The notes under the pieces were generated by a model. The model worked only from the letters and a program-made list of their open reading frames with translations. It made no database searches and was not told where the DNA came from. The position numbers were made by a program, and so were the translations under genes. Shown here in pieces: positions 4,851 through 6,070 of a stretch of 6,070 bases of DNA. Every line of letters begins with the position of its first letter. Positions within the stretch are counted from its first letter, which is position 1. Source of the stretch: Chitinophagaceae bacterium (lineage in GTDB: Bacteria > Bacteroidota > Bacteroidia > Chitinophagales > Chitinophagaceae); NCBI GenBank assembly GCA_947459455.1, contig CANHEC010000154.1, positions 1-6,070 of the forward strand. Reading direction: 5' to 3'.

Positions 4851-5870
4851 ATGCAATACAAACTCCTAGGCCGTAGTGGCCTGAAAGTAAGTGAGCTGTG
4901 CCTGGGCACCATGGGCTTTGGCACCGCCACTCCCTGGGGTATCAATCAGGCCGCCAGCTTTGAAATACTGGAAGCTTTTGCGCAGGCAGGCGGCAACTTT
5001 CTGGATACTGCCAACCGCTACCAGGATGGCCAAAGCGAACAGATAACAGGCGCCTTCATCAACCAATGCGACCGCGACTATTGGGTGCTGGCTACCAAGT
5101 ACAGCCTGTACGATAACCAGACCAACCCCAACGCCAGCGGCAACAATCGCAAAAACATGATGCGCAGCGTGGAGCAAAGCCTGCGCCGCTTGAATACCGA
5201 TTTCATTGATGTACTGTACCTGCACATTTGGGACTGGCTGACGCCCATGGATGAGGTGCTGCGTGGCCTCGATGATCTGGTACGGCAGGGCAAGGTCACC
5301 TACATTGCCATAAGCGATACCCCCGCCTGGATGGTGGCCAAGGGCCAAACCATGGCCGAGCTGATGGGCTGGAGCCGATTTGTAGCCCTGCAGGTAGAGT
5401 ACAGCCTGCTGCAGCGCACCCCCGAACGCGACCTGATCCCCATGGCGCAGCATTTTGGCCTTACGCTTACGCCCTGGGCGCCGCTGGCGGGTGGAGCCCT
5501 CACGGGCAAATACCTGCGCAACGATCCGGGCCGCATCAAAGAAGGGAGCAAGCGCCTGAACGACGACGCCGTGCGCATTACCAAAGAGGTGATGGCCATC
5601 GCCGATGAGCTGGGTGCCAGCCCCGGGCAGGTAGCCCTGGCCTGGACCATGCAGCAGGGCTTTAGCAGCATCCCCATTGTAGGGGCTACCAAGCTGAGCC
5701 AGGTGCAGGATAATCTGGGGGTGATTGGCCTGCAGCTGCCTGCCAGTGCACTACAGCGCCTCGATGCTGCCAGCCAGATCGATCTGGGCTTCCCCGGCGA
5801 GTTCTACAAAGAAGAGGGCGTACGGCTGGCCAATTTTGGCGGCTTTTACAACCGAATAGAGAAGCGATAA
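4851..5870 (+). CDS. Aldo/keto reductase
   Basis: This 339-residue protein is an NADPH-dependent aldo/keto reductase with a TIM-barrel fold. The start MQYKLLGRSGLKVSELCLGTM is diagnostic and fixes ATG 4851. The catalytic tetrad is complete: D52 and Y57 in FLDTANRY, K83 in LATKY, and H125 in DVLYLH. The family signature around RSVEQSLRRLNTDFID lies at 105-120. The cofactor end is present as LTPWAPLAGGALTGKY (206-221) and IPIVGATKLSQVQDNL (274-289). Length fits the bacterial stress-type members that reduce aldehydes and ketones. The substrate is unknown. It is the last gene of the plus-strand series, 263 nt after the SDR gene, behind the 8-nt repeats and ahead of a strong terminator. No copy of the MarR operator precedes it, so control may come by read-through or from a separate promoter I could not place. 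Confidence 0.95.
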   Translation: MQYKLLGRSGLKVSELCLGTMGFGTATPWGINQAASFEILEAFAQAGGNFLDTANRYQDGQSEQITGAFINQCDRDYWVLATKYSLYDNQTNPNASGNNRKNMMRSVEQSLRRLNTDFIDVLYLHIWDWLTPMDEVLRGLDDLVRQGKVTYIAISDTPAWMVAKGQTMAELMGWSRFVALQVEYSLLQRTPERDLIPMAQHFGLTLTPWAPLAGGALTGKYLRNDPGRIKEGSKRLNDDAVRITKEVMAIADELGASPGQVALAWTMQQGFSSIPIVGATKLSQVQDNLGVIGLQLPASALQRLDAASQIDLGFPGEFYKEEGVRLANFGGFYNRIEKR

Positions 5871-5896
5871 CTGGCGGCAGCTACTGTAGCCAGCAC

Positions 5897-5940
5897 AAAA
5901 AAATCCCGGCTTTCTGCAGGTAGCAGGCCGGGATTTTTTT
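5897..5940. terminator. Bidirectional intrinsic terminator
   Basis: A perfect 14-bp inverted repeat pairs A7-TCCCGGC (5897-5910) with GCCGGGA-T7 (5927-5940). Within the loop, CTGC (5914-5917) and GCAG (5923-5926) can extend the stem above a small TTT bulge. The A run on one side and T run on the other make it work on both strands, which suits its place between the aldo/keto reductase (stop 5870) and the convergent gene ending at 5980. Confidence 0.93.
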
Positions 5941-5979
5941 AAATGTATTTAACAGGGGCATGATGCCCGTGAAAAGCCA

Positions 5980-6070
5980 TTAGTGGGCAGCACCAGTGCT
6001 ATCGTGTGCTGGCTTGGCAGCGGCGGTATCGGCTGCGGGTAAGGCAGTAGCAGCTTTTGCAGTGTCGGTA
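5980..6070 (-). CDS. C-terminal end of an unidentified protein (Ala/Thr/Pro-rich tail), cut by window edge
   Basis: The minus strand reads a 29-residue tail ending ADTAAAKPAHDSTGAAH with a stop at 5982-5980; the 5' part lies beyond the right edge. The tail is low-complexity, rich in Ala, Thr, Asp and Pro, as often seen at the disordered ends of Bacteroidota envelope or secreted proteins. The family cannot be told from this. Its stop faces the bidirectional terminator at 5897-5940, and codon composition is GC-rich like the other native genes, supporting a real gene end. Confidence 0.6.
   Translation of the reverse strand, partial: TDTAKAATALPAADTAAAKPAHDSTGAAH

Noticed and set aside
4866..5453. 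Minus-strand open frame of 195 codons opposite the aldo/keto reductase
   Set aside because: Antisense shadow of a clear enzyme gene; no domain, start context or conservation signal.

Overview
The window looks like chromosomal DNA from a member of the Bacteroidota, most likely the Chitinophagaceae or relatives. Three things point there. The starts carry no Shine-Dalgarno purine tract. A TAnnTTTG / TTTG promoter of the Bacteroidota primary sigma factor type precedes the marR gene. The RuvB protein (MSNPN start, Bacteroidota-like core) also fits. Family level is inference; no marker gene decides it.

Layout. Positions 1-512 hold no convincing gene; they contain a short direct repeat and a 37-base stretch resembling the 3' end of ruvB. 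A plus-strand gene of unknown function (513-1205) encodes a 230-residue protein with two N-terminal membrane segments and is clearly AT-richer than its surroundings. Convergent with it is ruvB on the minus strand (1221-2254), which reads with a single-base frameshift at a G5 tract (1307-1311) that removes the last 28 residues. Divergent from ruvB is a plus-strand series: a MarR-family regulator (2384-2812), an NmrA/atypical SDR NAD(P)-binding protein (2886-3773), a classical SDR carbonyl reductase-like enzyme (3862-4587) and an aldo/keto reductase (4851-5870). A strong bidirectional terminator (5897-5940) follows, then the C-terminal tail of a minus-strand gene that runs off the right edge.

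How it fits together. Two copies of the same 16-bp palindrome, ATTTGTA-NN-TACAAAT, lie at 2315-2330 and 2829-2844, one upstream of marR and one upstream of the NmrA-type gene. The first covers the -33 element of the predicted marR promoter. The simplest reading is a self-repressing MarR protein that also controls the neighbouring oxidoreductases, probably as a small redox or electrophile/carbonyl-stress response. The inducer is unknown. The intergenic region before the aldo/keto reductase has two separate sets of degenerate 8-nt tandem repeats, one ending 8 nt before the start codon.

No mobile-element enzyme, CRISPR array, tRNA or rRNA was recognised. I do not see a clearly new multi-gene system. 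The points most worth following are the paired MarR operators, the ruvB frameshift, and the AT-rich orphan gene bracketed by a degenerate copy of the ruvB 3' end.
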